Under the pieces are notes generated by a model, which saw only the letters and a list, made by a program, of their open reading frames with translations, ran no database searches and had not been told where the DNA came from. The position numbers were made by a program, and so were the translations under genes. From OMOG01 sp041485845 (lineage in GTDB: Bacteria > Acidobacteriota > Terriglobia > Bryobacterales > Bryobacteraceae), in NCBI GenBank assembly GCA_041485845.1, contig JBGPKH010000124.1, positions 1 through 17,188 of the forward strand: a stretch of DNA of 17,188 nucleotides, in the 5' to 3' direction. Below are positions 1 through 7,837 of this stretch, piece by piece (within the stretch, counting starts at the first letter, position 1; each line of letters opens with the position of its first letter).

Positions 1-1690
1 CATGCGGCGGCGCAGCGGCGGGGTGTGGGAGATCTTCGTTCCCGGGTTGGGGGAAGGCACGGCGTACAAGTACCACGTCCGCTCGCGCTTCGAAGGGTAT
101 CAGCAACTCAAGGCCGACCCATACGCGTTCTACTGCGAGAAGCCTCCGAAATCGGCGTCGGTGGTCTGGAACATCGGCCGCTACGAGTGGCAGGACGCCG
201 CGTGGATGGAGGCGCGTCCCAAGACCGACTGGCTGAAATCGCCGGTCTCGATCTACGAAGTACACCTGGAATCGTGGCTCCGCGGCCCGCAAGGACAGCC
301 GCTCACGTACCGCGAGCTGGCGGTGAAGCTGGTGGAATACGTGAGGCAGATGGGCTACACGCACATCGAGCTGCTGCCCATCATGGAGCATCCCTTCTCC
401 GGATCGTGGGGCTACCAGATTATCGGCTACTACGCGCCCACTTCGCGGTTCGGCAACCCGGACGATTTCAAGTACTTCATCGATTGCTGCCACCGCGCGG
501 GAATCGGAGTGATTGTGGATTGGGTGCCCGCGCACTTTCCCAAGGACGCGCACGGCCTGGTGTTTTTCGACGGCACGGCGCTCTACGAGCACGCCGATCC
601 GCGCAAGGGCGAGCAGCGCGACTGGGGCACGCTGGTGTTCAACTACGGACGCAACGAGGTGCGCTCGTTCCTGATCTCCAACGCGCTGTTCTGGCTCAAG
701 GAGTACCACATCGACGGACTGCGGGTGGACGCCGTGGCCTCCATGCTGTACCTGGATTATTCGCGCCAGCCGGGGGAGTGGATCCCCAACCAGTTCGGTG
801 GAAACGAAAACCTGGAGGCTATCGATTTCCTGCGCCGATTCAACGAACTGGCGCACGAGGCGCCGGGCGCGTTCACGGTGGCGGAAGAATCCACCGCCTT
901 CCCCGGAGTTTCCAAGCCCGTGTACCTCAACGGGCTGGGCTTCACCATGAAGTGGAATATGGGCTGGATGCACGACATGCTGGAATATTTCAGCAACGAC
1001 CCCATCTACCGCAAGTTCCACCACAACCACATCACTTTCAGTCTGCTCTACGCCTTCACCGAGAATTTCGTGCTGCCCATCTCGCACGATGAAGTGGTAC
1101 ACGGAAAGAGTTCGCTGATCAACAAGATGCCCGGCGATGAATGGCGTCAGTTCGCCAACCTGCGCGCGTTCCTGGCTTACATGTGGGCGCATCCCGGCAA
1201 GAAGCTGCTGTTCATGGGGCAGGAGATCGGACAGCGCGAGGAGTGGAACCACGATCGGGGCATTCGCTGGGAGTTGCTGGAGTTCGAGAAGCACCGCAAG
1301 CTGCAGTCCCTGGTGCGCGAGCTGAACCGGATATACCGGGCCAACCCGGCGCTCTACCAGGTGGATTTCCACCACACCGGCTTCGAGTGGGTGGACTTCC
1401 ACGATTGGGAAGACTCGGTGATCTCGTTTCTGCGCCGCGGCGAGGACCCCGGCGACTACTTGCTGTTCTGCTGCAACTTCACGCCGGTGGCGCGCCATGG
1501 CTACGAGATCGGCGTGCCGGAGGAGGGCTTCTACGAAGAGATCCTCAACACCGACTCCGAGTTGTTCGGCGGATCGAACGTGGGCAACGGGGGACTGGTC
1601 TCCTCGCGGCCGGTTCCGCGGCACCATCGCAAGAACAGTATCGCGGTGACGCTGCCGCCGCTCGCGGTGGTGGCGTTCCGCAGACGCTGA
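1..1690 (+). CDS. glgB: 1,4-alpha-glucan branching enzyme, 5'-truncated by window edge
   Basis: This enzyme makes alpha-1,6 branches in glycogen by cutting and re-joining alpha-1,4 chains in the cytoplasm. About 562 residues are visible. The upstream part (start codon and the beginning of the N-terminal CBM48-type domain) lies outside the window; the ATG at position 2 is most likely an internal Met. The visible protein opens in the CBM48 domain (GVWEIFVPG, YKYHV) and runs through the GH13 barrel: DWVPAHFP (about 173-180), GLRVDAVASM with the Asp nucleophile (about 243), VAEEST with the acid/base Glu (about 295), and SHDEVVHGK with the third catalytic Asp. The C-terminal beta domain ends normally at TGA 1688-1690. 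GlgB proteins are usually 620-740 residues, so roughly 60-170 residues are missing. All catalytic residues are present. No other glycogen gene is in the window. Confidence 0.96.
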   Translation, partial: MRRRSGGVWEIFVPGLGEGTAYKYHVRSRFEGYQQLKADPYAFYCEKPPKSASVVWNIGRYEWQDAAWMEARPKTDWLKSPVSIYEVHLESWLRGPQGQPLTYRELAVKLVEYVRQMGYTHIELLPIMEHPFSGSWGYQIIGYYAPTSRFGNPDDFKYFIDCCHRAGIGVIVDWVPAHFPKDAHGLVFFDGTALYEHADPRKGEQRDWGTLVFNYGRNEVRSFLISNALFWLKEYHIDGLRVDAVASMLYLDYSRQPGEWIPNQFGGNENLEAIDFLRRFNELAHEAPGAFTVAEESTAFPGVSKPVYLNGLGFTMKWNMGWMHDMLEYFSNDPIYRKFHHNHITFSLLYAFTENFVLPISHDEVVHGKSSLINKMPGDEWRQFANLRAFLAYMWAHPGKKLLFMGQEIGQREEWNHDRGIRWELLEFEKHRKLQSLVRELNRIYRANPALYQVDFHHTGFEWVDFHDWEDSVISFLRRGEDPGDYLLFCCNFTPVARHGYEIGVPEEGFYEEILNTDSELFGGSNVGNGGLVSSRPVPRHHRKNSIAVTLPPLAVVAFRRR

Positions 1691-1712
1691 GGGCGGGACG
1701 CGGATCGCCCTC
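1689..1712 (+). terminator. Hairpin at the end of glgB, possible terminator
   Basis: GAGGGCG (1689-1695) and CGCCCTC (1706-1712) form a perfect 7-bp GC-rich stem around a 10-nt loop, starting inside the glgB stop codon. No T-run follows, so it is not a classical intrinsic terminator. It lies just ahead of the toxin-antitoxin pair and could separate the two transcripts. Termination is inferred from position only. Confidence 0.3.
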
Positions 1713-1745
1713 GGCTTGTGGACAGAAATTGAATACAATGGAGGC

Positions 1746-1979
1746 ATGCCACGAGATGCAGCGGAGTTGCTTCGGGACGCACTGGCCCTCCCGGCCGAGG
1801 CTCGTGCCGCTTTGATCGACTCGCTGATCGGGAGCTTGGATATCGAAGTCGACGAGAACGCGGAAGAAGCTTGGCGAGAGGAGATCTACCGCCGTCTCCA
1901 GGAGATCGATAGTGGGGCCGTCAAGCTGATCCCCTGGGACGACGCGCGGCGCCGCCTCCGGGCTCTGCTGGGGCAATGA
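1746..1979 (+). CDS. Addiction module antitoxin component (TIGR02574 / PF09720-like)
   Basis: A 77-residue acidic protein, predicted antitoxin of the toxin encoded next. The pattern LLRDALALPAEARAALIDSL near the N-terminus, a central W..EI..RL..ID segment and the C-terminal SGAVKLIPWDDARRRL match the small 'addiction module component' family (PF09720). Members bind and neutralise RelE/ParE-type toxins and usually repress their own operon. I chose ATG 1746, where family similarity begins, with a GGAGG directly ahead (1740-1744), although its spacing to the ATG is only 1 nt. A TTG at 1716 would add ten residues without family support. The gene shares ATGA with the toxin (overlap 1976-1979), indicating translational coupling. 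Assignment is by motif recognition. Confidence 0.88.
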   Translation: MPRDAAELLRDALALPAEARAALIDSLIGSLDIEVDENAEEAWREEIYRRLQEIDSGAVKLIPWDDARRRLRALLGQ

Positions 1980-2284
1980 CGCCTCGATCCGTCCAAATCC
2001 ACCCCGATGCTCTGGAAGAAGCGAAGGCGGCAGTGGAATGGTACCGCGAGCGCAGTCCACGGGCTGCGGAATCGTTCGTAAACGAGCTGTCTGGCGCGTT
2101 ACAACGGATTTCCGAGCACCCCGGATTGTATTTCTTGTCCGAATTCGGCACCCGCCGGGTTCTGCTGCACAAGTTCCCGTACCTGGTCGTGTTTCGCGAG
2201 ACCGCTAACGGCATCGAAGTGATTGCTGTGGCCCACGGCCGTCGCCGGCCAGGCTACTGGCGCAATCGCGTCACGCGCGCGTGA
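1976..2284 (+). CDS. RelE/ParE family toxin
   Basis: A 102-residue basic protein with the RelE/ParE fold pattern: an N-terminal helical hairpin (A..EAKAAVEWYRERSP.AAESF), the segment RISEHPGLY, then the beta-sheet part with TRRVLLHKFPYLVVF and the C-terminal IEVIAVAHGRRRPGYW. RelE members cleave mRNA on the ribosome and ParE members poison gyrase; the sequence alone does not separate these. The ending AHGRRRPGYW is the form common for toxins paired with PF09720 antitoxins. Translation starts inside the antitoxin stop codon (ATGA), so the two are co-translated. Length is normal for the family and the gene appears intact. Confidence 0.9.
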   Translation: MTPRSVQIHPDALEEAKAAVEWYRERSPRAAESFVNELSGALQRISEHPGLYFLSEFGTRRVLLHKFPYLVVFRETANGIEVIAVAHGRRRPGYWRNRVTRA

Positions 2285-2328
2285 ACGTCCGCACCACAAG
2301 CCGCGCCAGGTTCTATATTCGTAACTGA

Positions 2329-3915
2329 ATGCCCAAATACGATGCCATTATCATCGGCGGGGGCCACAACGGTCTGGTCACCGCCGCCTATCTCGCACGC
2401 GCCGGCCGCAAGGTGCTGGTGCTGGAGCGGCGCGAGATGGTCGGCGGGTGTGCCGTCACCGAATCGATCTGGCCGGGCTATCGCGTGTCGACCGGCGCTT
2501 ACCTGACGAGCCTGATGCAGGAACGCATCGTGCGTGAGCTGGAGCTGGTGCGCTTCGGCTACCAGGTGGACGCCAAGGACCCCGCCTTCTTTTCGATCTT
2601 TCCAGACGGGCGCCATTTCTTCATGTGGCAGGACCGCGCGAAGACGCTGGCCGAGATCGCCAAATTCTCGCGCCGCGATGCCGCGGTCTATCCGGCATAC
2701 GAAGACCAACTCGAACGCATTTCCCAGGTAGTGGAAGGCCTGCTGCTCACCACGCCGCCGCAGTTCCCGCCGCGAGGGCTCCCGGATTTCGTCGATTACT
2801 TGAAGCTGGCCGGCCGCCTACGCGGGCTCAGCGCGAAGGATGCGATCGCGCTGGTCAAGATCTTTACGCAAAGCGCGGCCGAGTTCCTGGATGAGTGGTT
2901 CGAATCCGAGCAGGTGAAGGTCACGCTGGCCACCGACGGCGTGATCGGCGCCAACGGCGGCCCGCGATCGCCGGGCACGGCTTACATTTTGCTGCACCAT
3001 TGCATGGGTGGAGTAGGAGGACATCGCGGGCTGTGGGGGTTCGTCCGCGGCGGGATGGGAGCGGTCGCGGACGCCATCGCGGCCTCGGCGCGGGCCCACG
3101 GCGCGGTGATTCGCACGGAGGCGCCGGTGGCCAAAGTGCTGGTGCGCAGCGGCCGGGCCTACGCCGTGGTGCTGGAAAACGGCGAGGAGATCGAGGGCGG
3201 CGCCATCGCCTCGAACCTCGATCCCAAGATCACGTTTCTTCGTCTCCTGGAGGAGCGCTCGCTCGACGCGGAATTCGTCGCCGCGATCCGCCATTTCCGG
3301 ATCGAAGGCACCAGTTGCAAGATCAATTTGGCGCTGTCCGGCCTACCGGAGTTCACCTCGTACCCCGGCGCGCCGGGACCGCATCATCGCGCTACTATGC
3401 ACATCTGTCCCGACATCGAGTATATCGAGCGCGCCTGGGACGATGCCAAGTACGGCCGGCCCTCCGAGCGGCCGCTGCTCGAAATGACGGTCCCCACGAT
3501 GTACGACGCGACGCTCGGGCCTCCGGGCAAGCACATCATGGGCATCTTCCTGCAATACGCGCCCTACACGCTGCGCGACGGCACGTGGGACGACTTGCGC
3601 GAGCCGTTCGGCGACCGCGTGATCTCGCTGATCGAGGAGTACGCGCCCAACATTCGCCGGATCATCGAGCACCGCCAGGTGCTGACGCCGCTCGATCTGG
3701 AGCGGCGGTTCGGCATCACCGGCGGCAACATCTTCCACGGCGAGATGAGTCTCGACCAGATGTTCGCGATGCGTCCGGTAGCGGGGTGGGCGCGGTACCG
3801 GACTCCTGTGCGGGGCCTTTATTTATGCGGGTCGGGCGCGCATCCGGGGGGCGGCGTGATGGGCGCGCCGGGATACAACTGCGCGCGCGAAATGCTGAAG
3901 GGCATCGGGGTATGA
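2329..3915 (+). CDS. FAD-dependent oxidoreductase, phytoene desaturase / PYROXD2-like
   Basis: A 528-residue flavoprotein. The N-terminus holds the dinucleotide-binding motif GGGHNG (10-15), the ribose-binding Glu about 33 (VLERRE) and the GGCAVTE segment typical of the CrtI / PYROXD2 amine-oxidase-like superfamily. The C-terminus (about 495-525) has the second FAD contact GLYLCGSGAHPGGGVMGAPG. In between are the substrate-domain signatures CMGGVGGHRGLWGFVRGGMG and LDPKITFLRLL. Family members oxidise or isomerise C-C bonds in carotenoids and other lipids, but many bacterial homologues have no proven substrate. No carotenoid gene (phytoene synthase, cyclase) is nearby, so carotenoid synthesis should not be assumed. 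The start lacks a clear Shine-Dalgarno. A 44-bp gap separates it from the toxin gene. Confidence 0.9.
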   Translation: MPKYDAIIIGGGHNGLVTAAYLARAGRKVLVLERREMVGGCAVTESIWPGYRVSTGAYLTSLMQERIVRELELVRFGYQVDAKDPAFFSIFPDGRHFFMWQDRAKTLAEIAKFSRRDAAVYPAYEDQLERISQVVEGLLLTTPPQFPPRGLPDFVDYLKLAGRLRGLSAKDAIALVKIFTQSAAEFLDEWFESEQVKVTLATDGVIGANGGPRSPGTAYILLHHCMGGVGGHRGLWGFVRGGMGAVADAIAASARAHGAVIRTEAPVAKVLVRSGRAYAVVLENGEEIEGGAIASNLDPKITFLRLLEERSLDAEFVAAIRHFRIEGTSCKINLALSGLPEFTSYPGAPGPHHRATMHICPDIEYIERAWDDAKYGRPSERPLLEMTVPTMYDATLGPPGKHIMGIFLQYAPYTLRDGTWDDLREPFGDRVISLIEEYAPNIRRIIEHRQVLTPLDLERRFGITGGNIFHGEMSLDQMFAMRPVAGWARYRTPVRGLYLCGSGAHPGGGVMGAPGYNCAREMLKGIGV

Positions 3916-3930
3916 TAGGGGATACCGCCC

Positions 3931-4275
3931 ATGGATATTGAACGAACGATGCAGTTCATTCTGGAGCATCAAGCCAAGGCCGAAGTCGAGATGGCGGCGA
4001 TGCGCGAACGGCACGCCGAATGGCTGGCCGAGTTCGAGGAGAAATCGGCCGAATCCAAGGCCAAAGCCGACCACGATTTTGCGGCCATGCGGGAGATTCT
4101 TGACGACACGATGCGCGTTCAGCGTGAGCAGACGCGGCTGCAGATAAAAACAGAGACCCAGCTCAGCCAACTGGCCGATAGGGTCGACCAGCTCGCCGCT
4201 TCCCAGATCATCACCGAGGTGAAGCTGCAGGGTCTGATTGACGCCCTGCAGCGTGGCGCCAATGGCAGGGAATAA
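3931..4275 (+). CDS. Small coiled-coil protein of unknown function
   Basis: A 114-residue hydrophilic protein, almost entirely predicted alpha-helix, rich in Glu, Lys, Ala and Gln with heptad-like spacing (EHQAKAEVEMAAMRERHAEW, then AAMREILDDTMRVQREQ and LADRVDQL). It has no signal peptide or membrane segment. AGGGG lies about 9 nt before ATG 3931, and the gene follows the oxidoreductase by 15 bp, so they may be co-transcribed. A second, frameshifted copy follows immediately (MDIERTMQFILEHQAK here, MDVEKTIQIILEQQAK there). I associate similar short 'MDIE...' coiled-coil proteins with Solibacter-type acidobacteria, but no function is known to me. Confidence 0.75.
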   Translation: MDIERTMQFILEHQAKAEVEMAAMRERHAEWLAEFEEKSAESKAKADHDFAAMREILDDTMRVQREQTRLQIKTETQLSQLADRVDQLAASQIITEVKLQGLIDALQRGANGRE

Positions 4276-4305
4276 CGGCGAGCGCTGAAATGGTGAGGGC
4301 GAACG

Positions 4306-4595
4306 ATGGACGTTGAGAAAACGATACAGATCATTCTGGAACAGCAGGCCAAGATGCAAGCGGAAATCGACGCTATCCGGGAGCCGCAAGCCAAATCCGC
4401 TCGTGAGGCGGGGGCCGAGGTGGCTGCCCGCGAGAGCGCAAGGCCGAGGCCACAGCCAAGGCGCGTCTTGAGTCGGCAGCAGATCGGGAGCGGTCCGCTC
4501 GCGCCCGCGCCAATGCCGATCGCGAAATAGCCGAGATGCGGAAGACACTGGCGGAAACCAAGGCGATCATGCGCCAGATCCGGCACGAGGCGTAG
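4306..4595 (+). pseudogene. Frameshifted tandem copy of the coiled-coil gene
   Basis: ATG 4306 follows GAGGG with about 7-nt spacing. The open frame runs to TAG at 4528-4530 (74 residues), but its last ~30 residues are Pro/Arg-rich and unlike the helical start. From about 4430 the neighbouring frame restores a coiled-coil sequence (RKAEATAKARLESAADRERS, later NADREIAEMRKTLAETK) down to TAG 4593-4595. That stretch aligns with the intact upstream copy (KADHDFAAMREILDDTM). One missing base near 4430-4440 explains it; the repaired protein would be about 96 residues. A sequencing error or a programmed -1 shift are alternatives. If repaired, its 3' end overlaps the convergent KASIII-like gene by 29 bp. 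Confidence 0.7.
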
Positions 4596-5511
4596 CCAGC
4601 ATGGCGCCCCAGTTCAAGCCCGCGCCGAAGGCCGCCAGCACAATCGGCGCATCCATCCGCCCCGTCTCCCGCCACCATTCGGCGGCGGCGATCAGCAACG
4701 ACGCGGACGATGTGTTGCCATATCGACTCACATTGCGGAAAAATTGAGACTCCGGAACGCCCAGCGCCTGGGCCACCCGGGTGATCAGGTTGAGGTTGGC
4801 CTGGTGCATGAGGAAAGTCCCCACCTGATTCGGCTTGCACTGGTTGCGATCCAGGACTTCCAGAATCGCTCGCGGCAACTTACGCGCCGCCTGCAGGATG
4901 ATCGTGCGGCCGTCCATGTAGAGCGGCCCATCCAAATCCAGACGCAAGGCACCTGCGAATTCGCCGTCGCTATGCAGCACCGAATCGGCGATCGCGGCGA
5001 AGCCCGTGTGCGCACTGACCAGGCACGCTCCCGCGCCATCGCCGAAGAGGATCGCGGTATCGCGGCCGGCCGGGTCCATGCGCACCTCGCGCGACATGAT
5101 CTCGGCGCCGATCACCAGCACGTTGCCGTAGTCTCTCGACAGGCCCGCCGCGAGCGCCAGGCCAAACAGCGACCCGGCGCTGGCCAGCGGCAGGTCGATC
5201 GCGGGCGTGCCGGCCATCCCCAGGGCGGACCCGATCGCCGTGGCCGGGCCGGGAAAGCGGCGCCCGCTCGTTCCGCTGGATACCAGGATCAGGCCCACTT
5301 CCGCCGGGCCCACACCGGCCGACTCCAGGCAGTCCTTGGCCGCCAGCGTGCCCAGCGTGGCCACCGACTCATCCGGCGCCGCGAAGCGCCGCTGTTCGAT
5401 GCCGGTGGCCTGCAACAGCCAGGCCGGATCTACGTCCACGAGCGCGGCCACCTCGGCGTTCTCCACCACGCGCGACGGCAGATAGCACCCCAGAGCGCGC
5501 AGGCAGGCCAT
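4567..5511 (-). CDS. Beta-ketoacyl-ACP synthase III-like protein with Ser replacing the catalytic Cys
   Basis: A 314-residue thiolase-fold protein of the FabH/KASIII family, normal length. Canonical FabH condenses acyl-CoA with malonyl-ACP through a Cys-His-Asn triad. Here His (about 236, LMHQANL) and Asn (about 266, RYGNTSSAS) are present, and the FGDGAGACL loop (about 157-164) is typical. The nucleophile motif reads DLPLASAGS instead of D..AACSGF: residue 111, aligned with E. coli Cys112, is Ser (codon AGC, minus strand 5181-5179). The CoA-contacting Arg of WI.xRTGI is also replaced (WLLQATGI). A comparable Cys-to-Ser KASIII is DpsC of daunorubicin biosynthesis, which handles acyl starter transfer. 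I therefore infer an acyl-transfer or altered condensation role. It sits 2 bp downstream of the ACP gene and ends the operon. Confidence 0.9.
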   Translation of the reverse strand: MACLRALGCYLPSRVVENAEVAALVDVDPAWLLQATGIEQRRFAAPDESVATLGTLAAKDCLESAGVGPAEVGLILVSSGTSGRRFPGPATAIGSALGMAGTPAIDLPLASAGSLFGLALAAGLSRDYGNVLVIGAEIMSREVRMDPAGRDTAILFGDGAGACLVSAHTGFAAIADSVLHSDGEFAGALRLDLDGPLYMDGRTIILQAARKLPRAILEVLDRNQCKPNQVGTFLMHQANLNLITRVAQALGVPESQFFRNVSRYGNTSSASLLIAAAEWWRETGRMDAPIVLAAFGAGLNWGAMLATPRAGSGA

Positions 5512-5513
5512 GG

Positions 5514-5747
5514 TCAGGACCGGCTTTGGAGGTAAGCCTGAATGCGGGCGATGGAATCGAACTTACGGGGCGTGGCGTCGGAATCCGGAATGCGAATGGA
5601 GAACTCCGATTCCAGGGCCGTCAGCACGTCGGCCAGGGTGAACGAATCCAGCAGGCCGGAAGCGAACAGCGATTCCTCGGGCGAGGGATCGATTGGTTTG
5701 CCCGCGACCTTGCGGAGGATGGCCACAATCTTAGTCTGCGTGTCCAT
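5514..5747 (-). CDS. Acyl carrier protein (DltC-like)
   Basis: A 77-residue acidic four-helix carrier protein. The 4'-phosphopantetheine attachment site is Ser35 in LFASGLLDSFTLADVLTALE. The LLDSF form, rather than the DSL of housekeeping AcpP, resembles D-alanyl carrier proteins (DltC) and stand-alone carriers of specialised pathways. It would hold an acyl or aminoacyl group as a thioester for the neighbouring enzymes. ATG 5747 lies inside the end of the SGNH hydrolase gene (17-bp overlap), and the KASIII-like gene begins 2 bp after its stop, so all three are almost certainly co-translated. No phosphopantetheinyl transferase or adenylating (DltA-like) enzyme is in the window. Confidence 0.92.
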   Translation of the reverse strand: MDTQTKIVAILRKVAGKPIDPSPEESLFASGLLDSFTLADVLTALESEFSIRIPDSDATPRKFDSIARIQAYLQSRS

Positions 5748-7059
5748 GTAAAGTCAGTGCGCCTATCTCCAGGCGAGTCTTTTTGTAAGTGTCATACTGC
5801 CGGAGCAGGTCCGCGAATAACACGCCAGCCAGCCGGCGGTAGCCTGGGGACGAGAAGTGAACATAGTCGCCCTGCGCGAGCCCGGCATATACCCAATCGC
5901 GCATGGCTCCCTTACCACCCATGCGGGCGCGTGTGTCCCAGAAAGCGCAGCCGTTCTCGCGACAGGCAGTCTGCTGGGCGGCAATCACCCAGTCGATGCC
6001 GGGATAGGGGCGGAAGGCGCCCCGGTACCGATACCAGCGGTCGGGAGGGCCCAGCACCAGGATCGAAGCGGCGGGCGCAGCGTGGCGGAGCCGCTGGAGC
6101 AGCACCGAGAACATCGCCTGGTAAGTCTCGGGGCCCAGGTTCGGATCGCTCGCTTCGTTGGTTCCGTAGGCCAGCACAATCAATCCCGGGTTACGGCGTT
6201 GCAAGTAAGTGGCCAACATGCTCTCGTCCCAGCGAAGGATGACTCCGGCCTCCGCGCCGTTGATCCCGAGAGCCTCGTATGTGACTCCGCGTTGCTTGTC
6301 CGCCACCCAGCCGAAGAGGCGGACGGGGCGTGAATGCAGGGTCCTCAGCGAGAATCGGTGCGTGCCGGCAGGAGTCTGGTAACGAACGAATCCGGGTCCC
6401 AGTTGGCCATCGGTGGAGAACTCCTCCAGGCGCTGGTCGTAATCGTAAAGCGCCAGGCCGCCGCCGCCGGGCTGCTGGAGGTAGTGAATCTCCAGGTAAT
6501 CGCACTCCGTCTCGATGAACACCGATTGGCCGGCATGCTGGGTCGTGATGCTCACGCCGCCGATTCCGAAATAGCCATCGCCGTTGGCGGAGCGCAGCCC
6601 TTCGCTCCGCCAGCCGGAGGTTCCACCGCCGCGCACGTCGAAGCGCCGGTAACCCAGGAACGGGTGGCCGGCCAGCGAGAAGCCCGATCCGCCGTCCCCG
6701 AAGCGCGACTTGAGCAGGTCGCGGACCCCGCCGGTGAAATCGTCAGCGGCGGTGTGGGAATCGCCGAAATGGAGAATGTGGACGGGGGTGGGAGGCTGCG
6801 GCGAATCCAGGCGGAAGAGTTGTTCGAAAACGGGGGCCAGGGCGCCGGGTTGTGCGAAGGTCTGGACCGGCGGGTCTTCCAGATAGGACGTCACTTTGCG
6901 CAGGGAGGCGGCGCGGAGTGACGAACTGACGGACGGCACGGGGCGAGCCGCCGGCCGCTTGGTCTTCTTCCCGGCGGTGGCGCCTTCGGATGACGCGGCC
7001 AACAGAAACAGACTGCAAGCCAGCCCTAGTCCAGTCGCGATGCCGGCGCAGTGGCGCAT
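5731..7059 (-). CDS. Exported SGNH/GDSL-family hydrolase or acyltransferase
   Basis: A 442-residue protein with an N-terminal signal peptide (MRHCAGIATG then a hydrophobic LACSLFLLAA core, cleavage probably after GATA), so it acts outside the cytoplasm. The SGNH blocks are HFGDSHTAADDF (nucleophile Ser101), AYGTNEASD (Asn301) and GDYVHFSSPGY (Asp398, His401). Between the first two blocks lies an insert of about 170 residues with beta-rich character (FIETECDYLEIHYLQQPGGG), as seen in larger SGNH enzymes acting on polysaccharide esters. Such enzymes remove or transfer acyl groups. I chose ATG 7059, at the signal peptide and 4 nt after the methyltransferase stop; an upstream in-frame start (7161) would run into that gene. 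The 3' end overlaps the ACP gene by 17 bp. Confidence 0.88.
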   Translation of the reverse strand: MRHCAGIATGLGLACSLFLLAASSEGATAGKKTKRPAARPVPSVSSSLRAASLRKVTSYLEDPPVQTFAQPGALAPVFEQLFRLDSPQPPTPVHILHFGDSHTAADDFTGGVRDLLKSRFGDGGSGFSLAGHPFLGYRRFDVRGGGTSGWRSEGLRSANGDGYFGIGGVSITTQHAGQSVFIETECDYLEIHYLQQPGGGGLALYDYDQRLEEFSTDGQLGPGFVRYQTPAGTHRFSLRTLHSRPVRLFGWVADKQRGVTYEALGINGAEAGVILRWDESMLATYLQRRNPGLIVLAYGTNEASDPNLGPETYQAMFSVLLQRLRHAAPAASILVLGPPDRWYRYRGAFRPYPGIDWVIAAQQTACRENGCAFWDTRARMGGKGAMRDWVYAGLAQGDYVHFSSPGYRRLAGVLFADLLRQYDTYKKTRLEIGALTLHGHAD

Positions 7060-7063
7060 CTTT

Positions 7064-7837
7064 TTAGAGTACCGCGCTGCCCCCTCTGATGATGAGTCCT
7101 TGCCCCGTGGGCAACGACAAAATATCGGCGCCGGGCGCTCGGGCAACGGCATCCATCGCACCGGCCTGCAAATCGTGACCGAAGTATCCGTAGTCGTCCA
7201 GCAGGACCATGGCGCCCGGCGACAGCCGGTCCCAGAAAAACTCGAGCGCCGCCCGCTCCGGATAAACGCAGTTCATATCAAGGTGAAGGAACGCTACAGC
7301 GCCGATGTCCAGCCCAGGGAGCACGTCCGGCACTACGCCCGGCACGACGATGGCATTGGGCCACTCGGAGTAGTTGGCCCGCACGCGGCTGAGATCCGTA
7401 ACGTATCCCCCGGCGGCGATCGCGTTTTCGGCCACGGCGCGCCGCCCGCGCGCAATCTCCTCCCTCGAGAATTGTTCGAGGACCGGACCGCTGAACGTGT
7501 CCAGGAGAAAGAACCGGCGGTCGAGACCGTTCCAGCGCAGACGGTGCAGAACAGCCGAACTGATCAACCCGGCATTGACCCCGCATTCGACAAAGTCTCC
7601 GGGCACACGCAGGCTCGCTGTCGCGGCCCATAAGGCGATGTGCACACGCCACTCGAATTCCGCATGGGGGTTGCGGATCGCTTGTAGTCCGCGGCGATAG
7701 GCCTCCTGGAAGTCGCGGTCGCGGCGGAAGTGGTCTTGGTGGAGGGTGAAGAGACCGTCCTGCATATAGCGGCCGCTCGTCCGGAAGACCGCGAATCCGC
7801 GCGCGGCCAGAGCCTTCCTGATGATCTGCTTCAGCAC
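7064..7837 (-). CDS. TylF/MycF-like class I SAM-dependent O-methyltransferase
   Basis: About 257 residues, first gene of the methyltransferase-SGNH-ACP-KASIII operon. It shows the SAM-binding motif FVECGVNAGL (about 82-91), an acidic motif LLDTFSG (about 111-117) and the metal-site region FLHLDMN...YPERAALEF followed by MVLLDDYGYFG (about 210-220), the arrangement of TylF/MycF sugar O-methyltransferases. Related proteins also occur in surface-polysaccharide clusters, so a sugar hydroxyl is a plausible but unproven acceptor. The start is uncertain: GTG 7837 has only a weak GGTGG ahead, and TTG 7885 would add 16 unconvincing residues. The best ribosome-binding signal nearby (GGAGGT before ATG 7850) leads into another frame. 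Confidence 0.87.
   Translation of the reverse strand: MLKQIIRKALAARGFAVFRTSGRYMQDGLFTLHQDHFRRDRDFQEAYRRGLQAIRNPHAEFEWRVHIALWAATASLRVPGDFVECGVNAGLISSAVLHRLRWNGLDRRFFLLDTFSGPVLEQFSREEIARGRRAVAENAIAAGGYVTDLSRVRANYSEWPNAIVVPGVVPDVLPGLDIGAVAFLHLDMNCVYPERAALEFFWDRLSPGAMVLLDDYGYFGHDLQAGAMDAVARAPGADILSLPTGQGLIIRGGSAVL

Noticed and set aside
1716..1745. TTG at 1716 as antitoxin start and TACAAT at 1734-1739 as its promoter
   Set aside because: The extra residues lack family similarity, and no -35 element is found at a normal distance from TACAAT.
2271..2284. 14-bp perfect palindrome TCACGCGCGCGTGA at the end of the toxin gene
   Set aside because: Mostly alternating CG inside coding sequence, expected by chance in GC-rich DNA; toxin-antitoxin operators normally lie upstream of the antitoxin.
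2329..3915. Naming the FAD oxidoreductase crtI
   Set aside because: No carotenoid genes nearby and the sequence is equally like PYROXD2-type proteins of unknown substrate.
4744..5535. 263-codon plus-strand frame opposite the KASIII-like gene
   Set aside because: Composition (repeated R, Q, H, G) is that of an antisense frame; the minus strand carries clear thiolase-fold motifs.
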